From Aporrectodea caliginosa (taxonomy: Eukaryota > Annelida > Clitellata > Crassiclitellata > Lumbricidae): a stretch of 64,000 bases of DNA. Both the position numbers and the translations under genes were made by a program. The notes beneath the pieces were generated by a model. It saw only the letters and a list, made by a program, of their open reading frames with translations. It searched no databases and had not been told where the DNA came from. The stretch lies in contig JACEVL010000518.1 in the NCBI GenBank assembly GCA_020284085.1, positions 1 through 64,000 on the forward strand, in the 5' to 3' direction. Shown here one piece after another: positions 17,800-37,300 of this stretch. Every line of letters begins with the position of its first letter. The stretch's first letter is position 1.

Positions 17800-20434
17800 G
17801 CATACATACTTCGATCACAATGAATCGATAAACCATACCATCAAATCAAGACAAGATTGTTTATCAAACGTTGAAGAAGTCGGAAGTATATTATGATACC
17901 CACCTCTAAGAACTCCACGTAAAAACAGTTCATCATTGATACACAAATAAGAAATAGTTGTTAAAATCAATTGGAAAGGACAAAATAAGATTTGCTTTTA
18001 CATGTAAACAGGAAAATCAAATTCAAAGCCAGTACTATCAACAAAATGGCAGAAATCAGCGCTAGCAGTCAAGCCGAAATATAGCAAAATAGCTGAAGGA
18101 AATCAAGAAGCATCAAAATCTGCTAAAATCCTATTTACAAACTATTCCATGAAAAATTATACAAAGTACGAATCTACGAAATGAAGACGCCTATGCTCAG
18201 AGATGACTAAAAACAGCTCACTAATACAACTGAAGACTAAATCAATCCAATTTATTCATTATTAAGGAAATTTATATAGCGACTCTTGGGGAAAATAATC
18301 AGAGGCGCTCTGGGTAATATTGTGTTCTGACATCGGAAAGACTAACACATTTAAAATGTGTTGATGACTTACTACAAAATCCTCCAAGGATTTGAAACAT
18401 TATAATCGAACGAGGCCAACTAATAAATTTTAACCAAAGACCATCGGATATAAATAATTAAAGTTAATGAATTAATTAAATAATTTTGCCTGTACGTCAA
18501 TGCTAACAGTCGTTACTTGGCTATCGGCCATCACAAACTCTTGCATTAGCCTACTCAACACGCAGTGAAGCCTATCAACTCTGCAACATAACATGTCACA
18601 CTTACTTATATACCTTAGACATCTGTGCTTCTGAACCTCTGGCAGGTTATTAATGAGCGTTAAATAAATATCTTGACACAAAAAAACATACAAACACATA
18701 CATACAAACACAAGAACACACACATACAAACGCAAGTACCAACACACACACACACACAATTACAGATGGCCTTGCAAGGACCAAGTATTCTCGTTTACTG
18801 GTAGTCTCATCGGTGTAAATGGCACATGAAACTGTGGAGTCATATGTTTACAATTAATTGTACGACACCGCACACAGTGCTGCCCACAGTGGTAAAAAAT
18901 CTAGAGAATTCAACTACATGTATGATACGATGATAACAAAATAGAAGTACAGTTTAATTTAATAATTGTCAAATGTGCTACGAAGTACAAGTTCCTTGCC
19001 AGATTTAATATTACTAGGAAACATCAAATACAACTGTAAGTGCTAGGCCTTATTCACTGGAATAAAAGCACTCGTTTAAAAAAAGAATCTGATTTAATGA
19101 TTTTATTCCGGTAAATGAGGCCTATATAAACTTGTACAACAGTTTTAATCTGCATATTAATGCTGATCTGTCATAATGAAAAAGGTTGCAATCTGTGGGT
19201 AGAATTTCTGCCACCAGCAATTTGAAGTCATGACCCTCTCGTGTCTTTAAACTCAAAACTCGAAAGGTTAAAGACGAAAGGATAACAGTGTGACAGAAAC
19301 GTTTTGACTTTTATATTTCCATCAGCATATGAGGGTGGGTGGCCAGTCCTCTCCCTCGCTGTTTCATCTTCCCACTGACAGTGTATAGTCAGTGTACTCA
19401 TTATAGCTGACTTGACTAGGGGCACACGTGGAGCAGAAACCAAACCAACATTTCAAACCAAACCAAATTTCTATCCAGGCGCGGATTTGAATGCCCACAC
19501 TCTCGACTGACAGTCCAGTATGTTAATCACTACATTATCGACATGTTAAGACTTTAATGTAATCTAATCATTTAATCATCTAATCATACATTTATATAAA
19601 ACCCTTTGTCTACCAATCCTGCCATCAGTGTAATGTTGATAAACATGTGAATCTGATCCACAAAAGAGTAAGGATTGCTCCATGATCACAAAACATAGGA
19701 AAAATCAACCACAAACTGGTTTGAAACCAATAATTTAGCAAATGCCACTTGCTATCAGACTAAATACTCTGCTTTACAAAACGCCAACAGCCGCTGGCAA
19801 CAGTAACAACTGATAAACAAGACATCATTGAAAGTTCATCTCTACAGAATCTTAATTAGGAAGAGCGGTGGCGCACTTCCGCGGGACACGGATTCCGCGC
19901 CACCTAAATTAGAAACGGTTAATCAGTTGTGCATTATAAAATCTGAAATCACATAGAAACAATTGCAAATAATATGACGGTAACGAGGCTGTTGCCCGTT
20001 ACCCTTACATGAACAGCAAACAACAGTTCTTTTAAAGCGCAACAATGCTCTCAGCTGCAAACTTAATCAGTCTCGCCGCGCCAGCAACATTCGCCACCTG
20101 AAATACGAAATTACTCAAGAGACAACAATTAACGAACTGTCCTGCCAAAGTCACCAGTACAAAGTTACCACAACTACAAGCAAAAACCACTACAGAATCA
20201 GACACTCACGGCCACAGGCACCTCATACGACTCTAGCTAAGGCGCGTACGCCAAGGATACACAGTCCACGGTAGAAAGCCACGGCAATTTCGTCCGCTAT
20301 TGCATACCTAAACGACGCCACGTCACAAACTGTACAACTTCAGTCACCGTACCATTGTGGCAAAACTTACGACCTCACACACAGAATTACCTCTGTGCAA
20401 GACGCAAAGGATTCAGTTCAATTACGAGAGTGTA
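17800..20434. other. Intergenic stretch without recognised gene
   Basis: Holds a LINE-type tail (~18250-18310, GCGACTC...CAGAGGCGCTC), a minus-strand SINE A copy (19300-19540) and AT-rich sequence. It probably includes the 3' UTR of the gene ending at 20435: a minus-strand AATAAA occurs at about 19099. Confidence 0.5.
19300..19540 (-). mobile_element. tRNA-derived SINE, family A
   Basis: Contains CAGTCCTCTCCCTCGCTGTT, GTGTACTCATTATAGCTGA and the B-box complement GGATTTGAATGCC. Confidence 0.75.
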
Positions 20435-28412
<7,978 letters not shown>

Positions 28413-28812
28413 ACTGACCCATGTAAACCAGTCCGTATTATGACAACATGAATCAGCGTTAAATTGCAAGCATTAATTCATTTTCACACAGATTTCCCAT
28501 CAATTCCACCCAGTCACACACAGACATTACATAGCTCTTCTTCTTGGTCTTCACATCCACAAACAAGAAACGACCAAATCGCACCCGGTGCTTCAGGATT
28601 CGCGATATCAGGACTGATTACTGCAACCACTGTGCTGCAGCACTGTAATCCCAATCAAACAATCAATCATTTATTTCTGTAACCATCAGAAGAGAAAAAG
28701 AACAAATGAAACACTTTAAGGTGACGGTTTGACATGTAGGCCTACTGGCTACATTGAGACCCAGAAGGGATCATGGATCCCGCTATATAGCGGGGCTATA
28801 TGGCTATATGGG

Positions 28813-29010
28813 GGGCCCGTGGCGCATTGGATAACATCTGGCAAAGAGACCGAGAGGTACCGAGTTCGAGCCCCCGTTGGGCGGATATGCTTTGTGTTTG
28901 CAGGCTGTCTGTTCTGTTAGTAGTTAAGATTTGTGTCTTGTGAATTGCATAATTGTACATTGTAACCGGTTGCGGTTTGTCAACCGGATTGTTGAATAAA
29001 CGAAAATATA
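28813..29010 (+). mobile_element. tRNA-derived SINE, family C (complete copy)
   Basis: Head GGCGCATTGGATAACATCTG (A-box-like) and GAGTTCGAGCCCC (B-box); tail GCAGGCTGTCTGTTCTGTTA ... TTGTCAACCGGATTGTTGAA. Confidence 0.8.
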
Positions 29011-30267
29011 TTTTTATATAGGGACACATGTAAAAATACAGATAGGAAAAGATTTATAATAATAATAATAATAATCTTCGTTTAATGTTTCAAACTGACA
29101 AGTACGCAGGATGATTACAAACCATAGTATGAACGGATGATCACAAGTTATTACAGGAGTCTAATTAACTGTTTGGCAGCCATGCAAGGCGCCCATCACG
29201 TCCTACATCAGGACTTATAATTGCAACACTATAATCTCCAATCAATCAATCGATCGATCAATCATTTAGTTTTGTAACCATTAGAAGAGAAAAAGAACAA
29301 ATGAAACAATAAGGTAACGGTTTTACATGTACTGGCTACACAGAGGACCAGAAAGGATTATGGATCCCCGCTAAATAGGGACAGCTATACACGACACGTA
29401 CAAACATACAGAGAGGAAAAGAAAGATTGATGCACTGATTAAGTTCACAGACTTTCATTTTGGAACTGGTTATATGAACCTTACTACACCCGGTGCGATT
29501 GTTTTATTTCGTGAACATCGCGCACCGGTGTGCAAGTAAGACAAACCGCATCTGCCAGTCAAGTGCTGGATGGTCTTTGGACTTCCTCACATTGTTCACA
29601 CTCGAACTCAAAACGATATGATTCAAGTAATATCAACATTACTTAGTCATTTAAAGCAAACCACTCATCACGCGGAACTCACCACGTGGAAGAATAATTA
29701 AGTGCCATATGTCACATGAACCAAGAACTAAGTTTCAGATTCGTTTATTCTGTGTGCAGGTTTGCAAACTCAGACAACACAAATTGGTTCAGAAAACTTC
29801 CTTACGTGTCAAAGCTACAATTAAGCAAATGTGTATAATATTTAAGATTAGGTAAGAGAAGGCAAAGAGATGTCTGCAAACAGCTATTTTGCAACCGTAG
29901 ACTGCGATTAAAGCTGAATTAATTTTCTGTAGAGATTCAAGGACTTTTACATGGTTTGGTGATGTGGACCACACGGTGATGCCATGAAATTTTGAACATG
30001 GTTCTGTTAAGACCTTTCATTAGGCTTATTATTATAAAAGTCAGTATCATCATTATCATCCTTGTACACATGATACGAATACTTGGCCCTAGGTACGCCT
30101 CGAATAATCAGTTTTCTTTAGGTTAACTTAAACTAAGACCATTACGTTCCTAAGACATTATATTTTTATTTTATTAGTTTTTGATGCGACAATTTATTCT
30201 ATTAACTAACTAACTAATTAATTAATTAATAATTATTTATTACCAAACGTTTGGAAGGTTCAGAGCC

Positions 30268-30293
30268 TGCGCATGCGCATTGCAATTGTTCCG
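30268..30293 (+). promoter_or_regulatory. Probable JPT1 core promoter: NRF-1 palindrome and ETS-like site
   Basis: TGCGCATGCGCA at 30268-30279 is a perfect NRF-1-type palindrome; TTCCGG at 30290 resembles an ETS/GABP core. They lie ~120-145 bp upstream of the JPT1 start codon and no TATA box is obvious, as in housekeeping promoters. Confidence 0.5.
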
Positions 30294-30411
30294 GTCAGAT
30301 CGATAGAAGTGGCGGCAAAACTGAATTTCGTTTCTTAAATTTGAATAGTTTAGGAAATATTTGGCACAATAAATTATAAATTATTCAGTTGATACGTTAA
30401 ATTCAAGAACG

Positions 30412-30467
30412 ATGTCGAAGACGACACTTCCGCAGAGTATTTTTGGAGACCAGACTAACATAAAGAG
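30412..30467 (+). CDS. JPT1: JPT1-like exon 1
   Basis: 18 codons plus AG; donor gtgatt. The ATG context is acgATGT, the first ATG after the probable promoter. Confidence 0.7.
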
Positions 30468-33400
30468 GTGATTGTAGGGCATGGTTGTCCCAGGACATCT
30501 GATGATCAGCACGTCGGGCAAGACGTCGTTCTCTCTGGGATTATTATTACTGTAATAGCAGTCCCAGGTTCACTGTAACCACCACTTTAGATATAAATTC
30601 AACCAATCTATATTTAGCATAATTATTTTAGTCTGTAAAGCTGTTAGTTCATAAATATAAATGACGAAAATATGACATGATTGGTTGGCCTTTCTCAAGT
30701 AATCTATATTATCAAGTAATGGAAGCTCAAGATTGCAAATAATTGTATATCCAATTGCATCCTTACCCACAATTGTCACCCAATTCAATTTTTACACTGG
30801 ATATTAAATACACTGTTTTATTCCTCACAGGCAATGTTTACTCCACAAGCATAATTATTTGTTGAATTTTCGTCTTAAGTATAATAAATTGCAACGTATG
30901 TTTTTATGCGATATTCTCCTGTCTGCCAGAGAGCAGCACTCAAACTGGTCACAAGACATTAAATAAGGACTTGTATTTATGCTTAATACTTCTGAGGATG
31001 ATTGAATGAAACATTGATCAGTTGGGTTTGATTTGCTGGACTGAATACCGTTCCACTAATTATTTCACCTCCAATAATCATTTCATAAACCTTTTTGGCA
31101 AGCATTTAGTATCGGGGTGCGTAAGTTTACGGGCGTCGGATGGCATCTTTTGGCTTGCTGCGCGGAAGGTACGATGTTTTCTAAAGATGACCCTAACCCT
31201 GACCCTAACCGCACCCCGATACTAAATGCTTGCCACCTTTTTTGCACTATTTGCAGTGGAAATGCAACCAGAGGGTTGATTGCGTCTGAACACCATGAGG
31301 TTTACCTAAATACAATGTCCAATTGATTTATGTAGGTGCAACTTAAGACTGACTTTTATGCCAAGCTTGTGTAGTGATGTTCTTAGATAGTGCCATATAT
31401 TAGAGTTCAGATATATACATACACGGATACTTAGTCCTTCTCGTGCAAGTCTGCACATCCCCTCCACTTGTCTCTGTCCATTGCCAGCTCCTTGGCCTCA
31501 TCCCATGACATCTCCAGGCAAACTTATGGCATCGGCATTGCATAATTGTAATCATACTGTGGTGTGTCAGTTTGAAATAATAAATGAAAATATTCTAGTC
31601 TACACACATGCCTATCAGTTTATTGTAAAAGGCCAGGTCAAGGCCATATGGTCGCTACAGGAAATGTTTACATTTACAATTTACATTAATATAAAGACAT
31701 CAAAGCTTATACCAGAGTTTGTGTTTTATTCCAATGACATTGCATCTGCTGTTTTGTTGCATGTGTTTTACTTTGAAAAATTGAACTACTTAAAAAGGTA
31801 CTTTTGATAGACCAAGTTGAACTTGCAATGTTTCAGGTGTGTTCAGCCACCTGGTGGAAATAGTACCATCATGTTCGGAGGCGAAAGCGTCAAGTCCGAT
31901 GCTGTAAAGGGCAAGAATCACCAGGCGTCTGACATCTTCAATTTGGATGAGAATAAGGAGGCAACAAAGAAGCATGGTCAGTGCCAACAAGACACCCAGA
32001 ACCGTTTGTTCGGAGGAGAAAATGCCAAGACAGGAAAGGCAGATGGTGCACTCAAAAGTATGTTATGGTGCTATATAATTGCATTATGCAAGTCTTGTTT
32101 ATGTTGTAGCTCTTATTTTTGTGCAGTGGCAGTTTGCATTCTGTGCTGGAAATTCAGAATTCAGAAATTTAGAGTTTATTGTGACAGAATAAAATTTCGA
32201 AATTTATGTTCTAATTGCAGTGTCGTAAGTCTTTTTGTTTTAGTTGAGTACAGTAAATGGATCTCTAGGCGAAAAGGTTACCATAGAAGGTCTTTTAGTT
32301 CACCAATTTCTGAAGGCCTTTTTTATTTTTGTCATATTTTGATATTTCACCTTTTGCAGCGCTTTCGTGTTCCATTCAACGAGAGTACAGTCAAAGTTTC
32401 AAAGGGTTTGAACCGCAAACCTTGCTTAAATATGGCCTTGAGATTAGGTAAATGCTTCACATCTATAGCTGATTTAGTCCATGTTTTTTGGATACTTGCA
32501 GGCTTCAATCCAATTACTGGTGCATTACCTCAAAGCGTTGTGGCCAAGGAGGAGGAAGAGAACGTAAAGAAGGTTAGTCAAATTTTTGCATGATTTGGCT
32601 TTTTATTTCATTTTATACAATACCGTTACAACTGCATATGATGTTGTCCTTCCAAAGTTGGTGCTGAGCAATTGTGAGTGAAGGACTTGCTCAAGGTCCC
32701 TACACAGTAGCTGCCTCGAGCGAGGCTCAAACCCGTACTCTTCGCATTGCAGGTCGAGCGCTTTATCTAGCTGGCCATTTTATGATATGTACTTTTTATG
32801 ATATGTACTTTTCATAAACCACTATTTGATCTTAAGTCATCCAGTATTATGCTTACATCTTATAATTACACAACCTATGTTACAATGGTAGCAAACTTCA
32901 GGTTATCGCTGGCGCTACGCACTACCTTGTTGGTCATCTGGTCATTAACCAGACCTAAAATTGGCTGCTTTATATTTTGTATTGCTATTGTTATTATTAT
33001 CATATTGCATTAAATGTGTGCAAGGTCAGTAAAGGTGAATTGGAGGCATCGAGAAATTCTGAGTGACCGAATTGCTCAAGGCCTGTATGCAGTAACCATG
33101 TCATGGGAGGTTCGAACCCTAACTAACCGCATTACAAGCTGAGCACTCTATCCACTAGGCTACACTGAGAAAACTTTTTCCAGCGTTATTGCAGCCAAGC
33201 AAGGACATTTAATCCCAAACCAAAGCTGGCAACGATTCTAGAGTTTGGTGACAAAGGAAGTCCTTTAATGGGCTATTGAGCTTTCTTTAAATAGTCTATC
33301 TACAGTACCTACCCATATTATTAGACTCAAACTCAAATTTCGACATTTCAACACGTTTTTTGTCAAAAAATGTATAACACACAATGTGAACTATATGTTT

Positions 33401-33740
33401 TCTGTTGTACACTGCATGCTTATTCATGTCTGGCAGGATGCTGAAATACATGGAGGTAAAAAAAAATAAACAATGCCACCACCTCCCAAAAAAATTTAAA
33501 ATAAGTTAAAAATCTGAAAATTTAGCTTTGAGTCTAATAATATGGGTAGGTACTGTATTTCGAGAGTATAACTCTTTGAAGTAAAGATGTGCACTCTGAT
33601 AATTATGTAATTGCAATTTGTAGGATGGTGAAACAGTGAGCAACGCCACCACATCCTGCACCACCACCAATGCTGCTGCTGCTGGAGTTATCACCAAGGG
33701 AAGACAGCCCCCTGGTGGCAAATCAACGAAGCTCTGGTGA
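30412..33740 (+). CDS. JPT1: Jupiter microtubule-associated homolog (JPT1/HN1-like), four exons, 154 aa
   Basis: Exons (plus): 30412-30467, 31837-32057, 32502-32572, 33624-33740; GT-AG borders, consistent phase, 465 nt with stop. The N-terminus MSKTTLPQSIFGDQ leads into RCVQPPGGNSTIMFGG (residues ~19-34), the counterpart of the RPPGG motif of vertebrate HN1. It is followed by ASDIFN, NRLFGG and FNPITG, the repeated short linear motifs of Jupiter proteins, and ends RQPPGGKSTKLW. Length equals the usual ~154 residues. Members are small, unstructured, highly expressed proteins; Drosophila Jupiter binds microtubules. An ATTAAA near 34110 could serve polyadenylation. JPT1 versus JPT2 orthology is not decided. 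Confidence 0.85.
31097..31234. mobile_element. 138-bp MITE with 25-bp perfect inverted repeats and telomere-like core
   Basis: Ends GGCAAGCATTTAGTATCG and its complement (25 bp in all) are flanked by ACCTTTTT at 31089-31096 and 31235-31242. The interior at 31187-31210 has CCCTAACCCTGACCCTAACC. Lies in JPT1 intron 1. Confidence 0.9.
31837..32057 (+). CDS. JPT1: JPT1-like exon 2
   Basis: Acceptor tttcag, donor gtatgt. Carries the N-terminal PPGG motif and two FGGE repeats (IMFGGES, RLFGGEN). Confidence 0.85.
32665..32780 (-). mobile_element. SINE family F fragment
   Basis: GAGCAATTGTGAGTGAAGGA and CTTGCTCAAGGTCCCTACAC followed by a tRNA-like B-box complement (CTCAAACCC). Related fragments lie at 33040-33170, 47779-47945, 51055-51092 and 62113-62302. 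Confidence 0.6.
33040..33170 (-). mobile_element. SINE family F fragment
   Basis: CATCGAGAAATTCTGAGTGA ... GGTTCGAACCC ... TCCACTAGGCTACACTG; inside JPT1 intron 3. Confidence 0.5.
33624..33740 (+). CDS. JPT1: JPT1-like last exon
   Basis: Acceptor ttgtag; a Thr/Ala-rich linker then the conserved C-terminal PPGGKS and TGA. Confidence 0.85.
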   Translation, partial: DGETVSNATTSCTTTNAAAAGVITKGRQPPGGKSTKLW

Positions 33741-34248
33741 AATAGAGAATCAGGAACAACTCTTGGCTGCAACAGTTGACTGATACATGTAATTAATTTG
33801 TTTAGATGTTTGACTGGTGGAAGAAATCGCATTTTTTGTTTCTCGTCAGCCTGTGGCATGTTGCTAAATAACGGGTACCTTAGCTAAGTCAACGTTGATT
33901 TTTTTCCACTGACTGCAGTATTTGACACTTGTCGCATTCGAATTTAAGATTTTACGCTGTATTTTCCAGCAAAAACAATGCATCTTAATTCAACTTTTTT
34001 TGCATTATCATTTCTATCGGCACAACTGGATTGATTCTATTTTCCAAGAAAAGCACATCAGTTGTCCATGCAAATGTTAAGCAACTTAAGGTAGAATTAA
34101 ACTGTAAAGATTAAACAACATGAGTTATATAGACACAAAATCGAATCTAATATGCAACTACAACATGCTTGATATGAAATGAATCTTTGATCGACAGCAA
34201 CTATAAGCCGCGAAGTGTTGAATAAGTATTGCCGTTCTCTGTTCTTGC

Positions 34249-34327
34249 TTAACTGTGTTTTGGCTTCTCAAAGAATCCAACCTGCAGAAATTCCATAAGG
34301 GCATCTTGCGCTTTCTGTGGCATGACG
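34249..34327 (-). CDS. SDR16C5: SDR16C last exon
   Basis: Acceptor attttcag; encodes [20 protein letters not shown] to TAA. Reading exon 5 straight through would stop at once in the donor (ACG TAA), so this spliced C-terminus is the better model. It matches the helical tail of SDR16C enzymes. Confidence 0.75.
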
Positions 34328-37300
34328 CTGAAAATAATGAAAAAAGCATCAGCACAGTTCATCATAGTTGCTGTTTGGTTTGTATGTGTGTGTTGTTTGA
34401 CTTGAGCATTAAGTTACGAGATACTCTACGTATTTGATACTCTCAGCTAGTGATGCTTGTATGCACCATTAAAAGATATTTCTTCTTATTTAACCCTGTA
34501 ACGATGAGAGGGATTAGTTTTTCATGCATTTTAGTACACACTAGTCATTAAAGTGTTAAATTGGAGTTCAGATATATATATTTTATATATATATATATAA
34601 TTATATATATATTTGCATTGTAAATCATTGCTCTAAATCTATATGCTTACGTCAGCAGGACGAAGCCTTTCACTTTGCTTGGTACGTAAATGAAGCGCTC
34701 ATTGCGTAGTGACCCGTAGACGACGGCACGGCCCACTTCTTCTGGTGTCAGTACTGGATCAAACCTTTTTTGAAGAACAGTTACATGATAATATATTCAT
34801 GCATTGACTTTCTTCTACACTAACAATTCTACAGGCGTTCTGGTATTTCTTGGGCATGTGAGTTGCTTGAAAGAAGAAAAGTTGTAAATGATGATGGCCG
34901 TGAATTTAAAGATAAAAATGACTAAACGGCTATTTTGTACAAGTTGAGTTTGCCATGTGACTTTTTCTAGTTAGTAGATGGAAGACAAAGATCATGACAA
35001 CAGAGGAGGAGGACAGTTTTGTAGTAGATGGAGAGGAAATAGAAACGGTGACTAGCTTCACGTTTTTGGGATCAGTAATAGAAAAAGAGGGAAAGTGTGA
35101 TATGGAAATAAATCGTAGAGTAGCGATAGGAAAACTGCAATGAATGGTCTGGAAAAAATATGGAAGGACAAACATGTGAGTATAGACACGAAAAAAAGAT
35201 TGGTGAAGGCTCTGATCATACCAACGGTAACATACGGCAGTGAGACATGGACAATGACCAAGAAAATGAAAAAAAGATTAACGCATGCGAAATGTGGATA
35301 TGGAGGAAGATGCAGAGAATATCATGGAAAGAGAAAAGGACCAACGATTGGGTGCGCATGAGTATCGGAATTGAGAATGAAGAGACACTACAACAAACAG
35401 TGCTAAGAGCAAAGTTGAGGTTCTTTGGTCATGTCATGCGATCAGATGGATTGAAAAGGAAATGATGTTAGCATATGGAGAGGGAAGGAGAAAACAAGGA
35501 CGACCAAGGAAAAAGTGGATGGACGAGATACATGAAACAACTGGAATGAATTTGGCAGAACTGAGAGATGCGACGGCGGACAGAAGGAAATGGAGAGGCT
35601 TGATCATGAAGGTCGCTAGAGTTCCAGGAACTGACAGCACAAGGTAACAAGGTAAGATGGTTGTACATGTACAATTATTGCTGGCTGATGTGCCTTTCCT
35701 ATAGGTGACTTGTCTAGGCTTGTAGGGCAAGCTTTTTTGGCTTCTGTGTTTTACTTACAATCATAACGAGGCCATAAACACGTTAGTTGGTGAACAACCT
35801 GCTAACCAGAGATGGGTAACTAATCGATTACCTAATCAATTACACAAACTTTTAATTCTAATTGATTAGCTACCAGATTTTTCTAATTGTAATCGATTAG
35901 CAAATTTCAGTAGCTAATTCTAATTCTAATTGATTAGGAATTTTTAACTAATCAATTAGCAAATCAATTAGACATTTTTAGACAAACAGCTAATGCTAAT
36001 CGATTAGATACAGGATTTTCCTAATTCTAATCGATTAGCTGCTAATTCTAATCGATTAGCTGCTAAATCTAATCGATTAGCAATGTAACTAATTGTGTCC
36101 ATCTCTGCTGCTAACCTGTCCCTCATTTCAATCCGGTTGGCCAGGTTTGTGACGAGTTTTGTATCGACAAACTTCGGATAGACTGTGGTAACGTTTATAC
36201 CAGTCTTCTTCATGCGTTGGAGGTCTCCAGACAAAGCTTTGCTGAATCCGTCTGCAGCGAATTTTGAGGCACTTAAAAAACAAACCAAACAGGACAAAAT
36301 GGTATCCTTAAACCAGTTACTGCAATCAATAGCATTGGATGCAGGTATTCTTTTTCTTGTGTGTATAAACCAGGTGTCAGATATGTCTTTTGTTTACTGT
36401 TTCTGCACGAACCTTTGTTGTATGTATTTTGGTGCATTTTTTATGAATAATTCTCCAGTTACATCAATAAATCTTTGAAAAATGTTGGGTTTGTTTGGTT
36501 TTCTCGTAGAAGTTTCTGTTACTGTTCTTCTTTTTACCCAAGGTAGTAACGATCTCTCGGGATGTTTTTTAAAATCTTTTGGTTTCATTATTATAAAAAG
36601 CAGCTTTCTGTGCTTCACATTTGCGTATTATATGGCACTGGCTTCCCATCCGTGCCCGTATCGCCTTCAAAATCTGCCTCCTCATGTATCACATTCACTC
36701 TGGAACCTCTCCCTCATACATGGCATCCATGGTCGCCATGTTCACTTTTCAATACTAGAGGACTCCGATTGTCGACAAGAGGGGATTTCACCGTACTTCG
36801 CACAAACCGGAAGTTTGGAAACCGTGCTTTCTCTACCTCAGGACCCTTAGAATGGAACCGTCTTCTAGCTTCAGTTCGACAGTGCATATCTGTCGCACAG
36901 TTTAAAACAAAATTAAAAACTTATATGTTTAACCTGCACTATGACTAAGAATGTAGCGAAACACGCTCTCGTGCAAGACTTGTCTTGTTAAAGCGCGCTA
37001 TAGATTTTCATTTGTATTGTATATATATATGTATATATATAATTATATATTGCTTCTGAATGCAACGCGTTTGTTTATGAGCCTCAGTAGAAACTGCAGA
37101 ATAGCATGGTCCAAAGTCAAGGGATCATTTGGTTAAGGTACAAAGATGACAGCAGTGTCACAGCACCCTCCTGACCTTTTACTGCCTGTTCTTTGCCAGT
37201 ATTCAAACGCTATTCTTTTTGGTTCTGTGGTTTTGTGTAGCCAAGTCAGGAGTGCCTCCGATGAGTTTCCCTTGAAGCGGTGCTATATCAATTTACGATT

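Larger units (their letters stand above)
28413..30411. other. Divergent intergenic region between PAM2-like gene and JPT1
   Basis: About 2 kb between two divergent starts. It holds two related ~200-bp segments (28.59 and 29.20 kb), a SINE C inserted in the first, and the JPT1 promoter at its right end. No coding region seen. Confidence 0.6.

Noticed and set aside
31817..32593. 258-codon frame read as one exon
   Set aside because: It runs through a donor at 32058 and an intron; the spliced model gives the conserved JPT1 length and C-terminus.
34651..34764. SDR16C ending at the TAA directly after exon 5
   Set aside because: The TAA is part of a perfect donor (AC|gtaagc), and splicing to 34327 gives the family-typical C-terminal helix.
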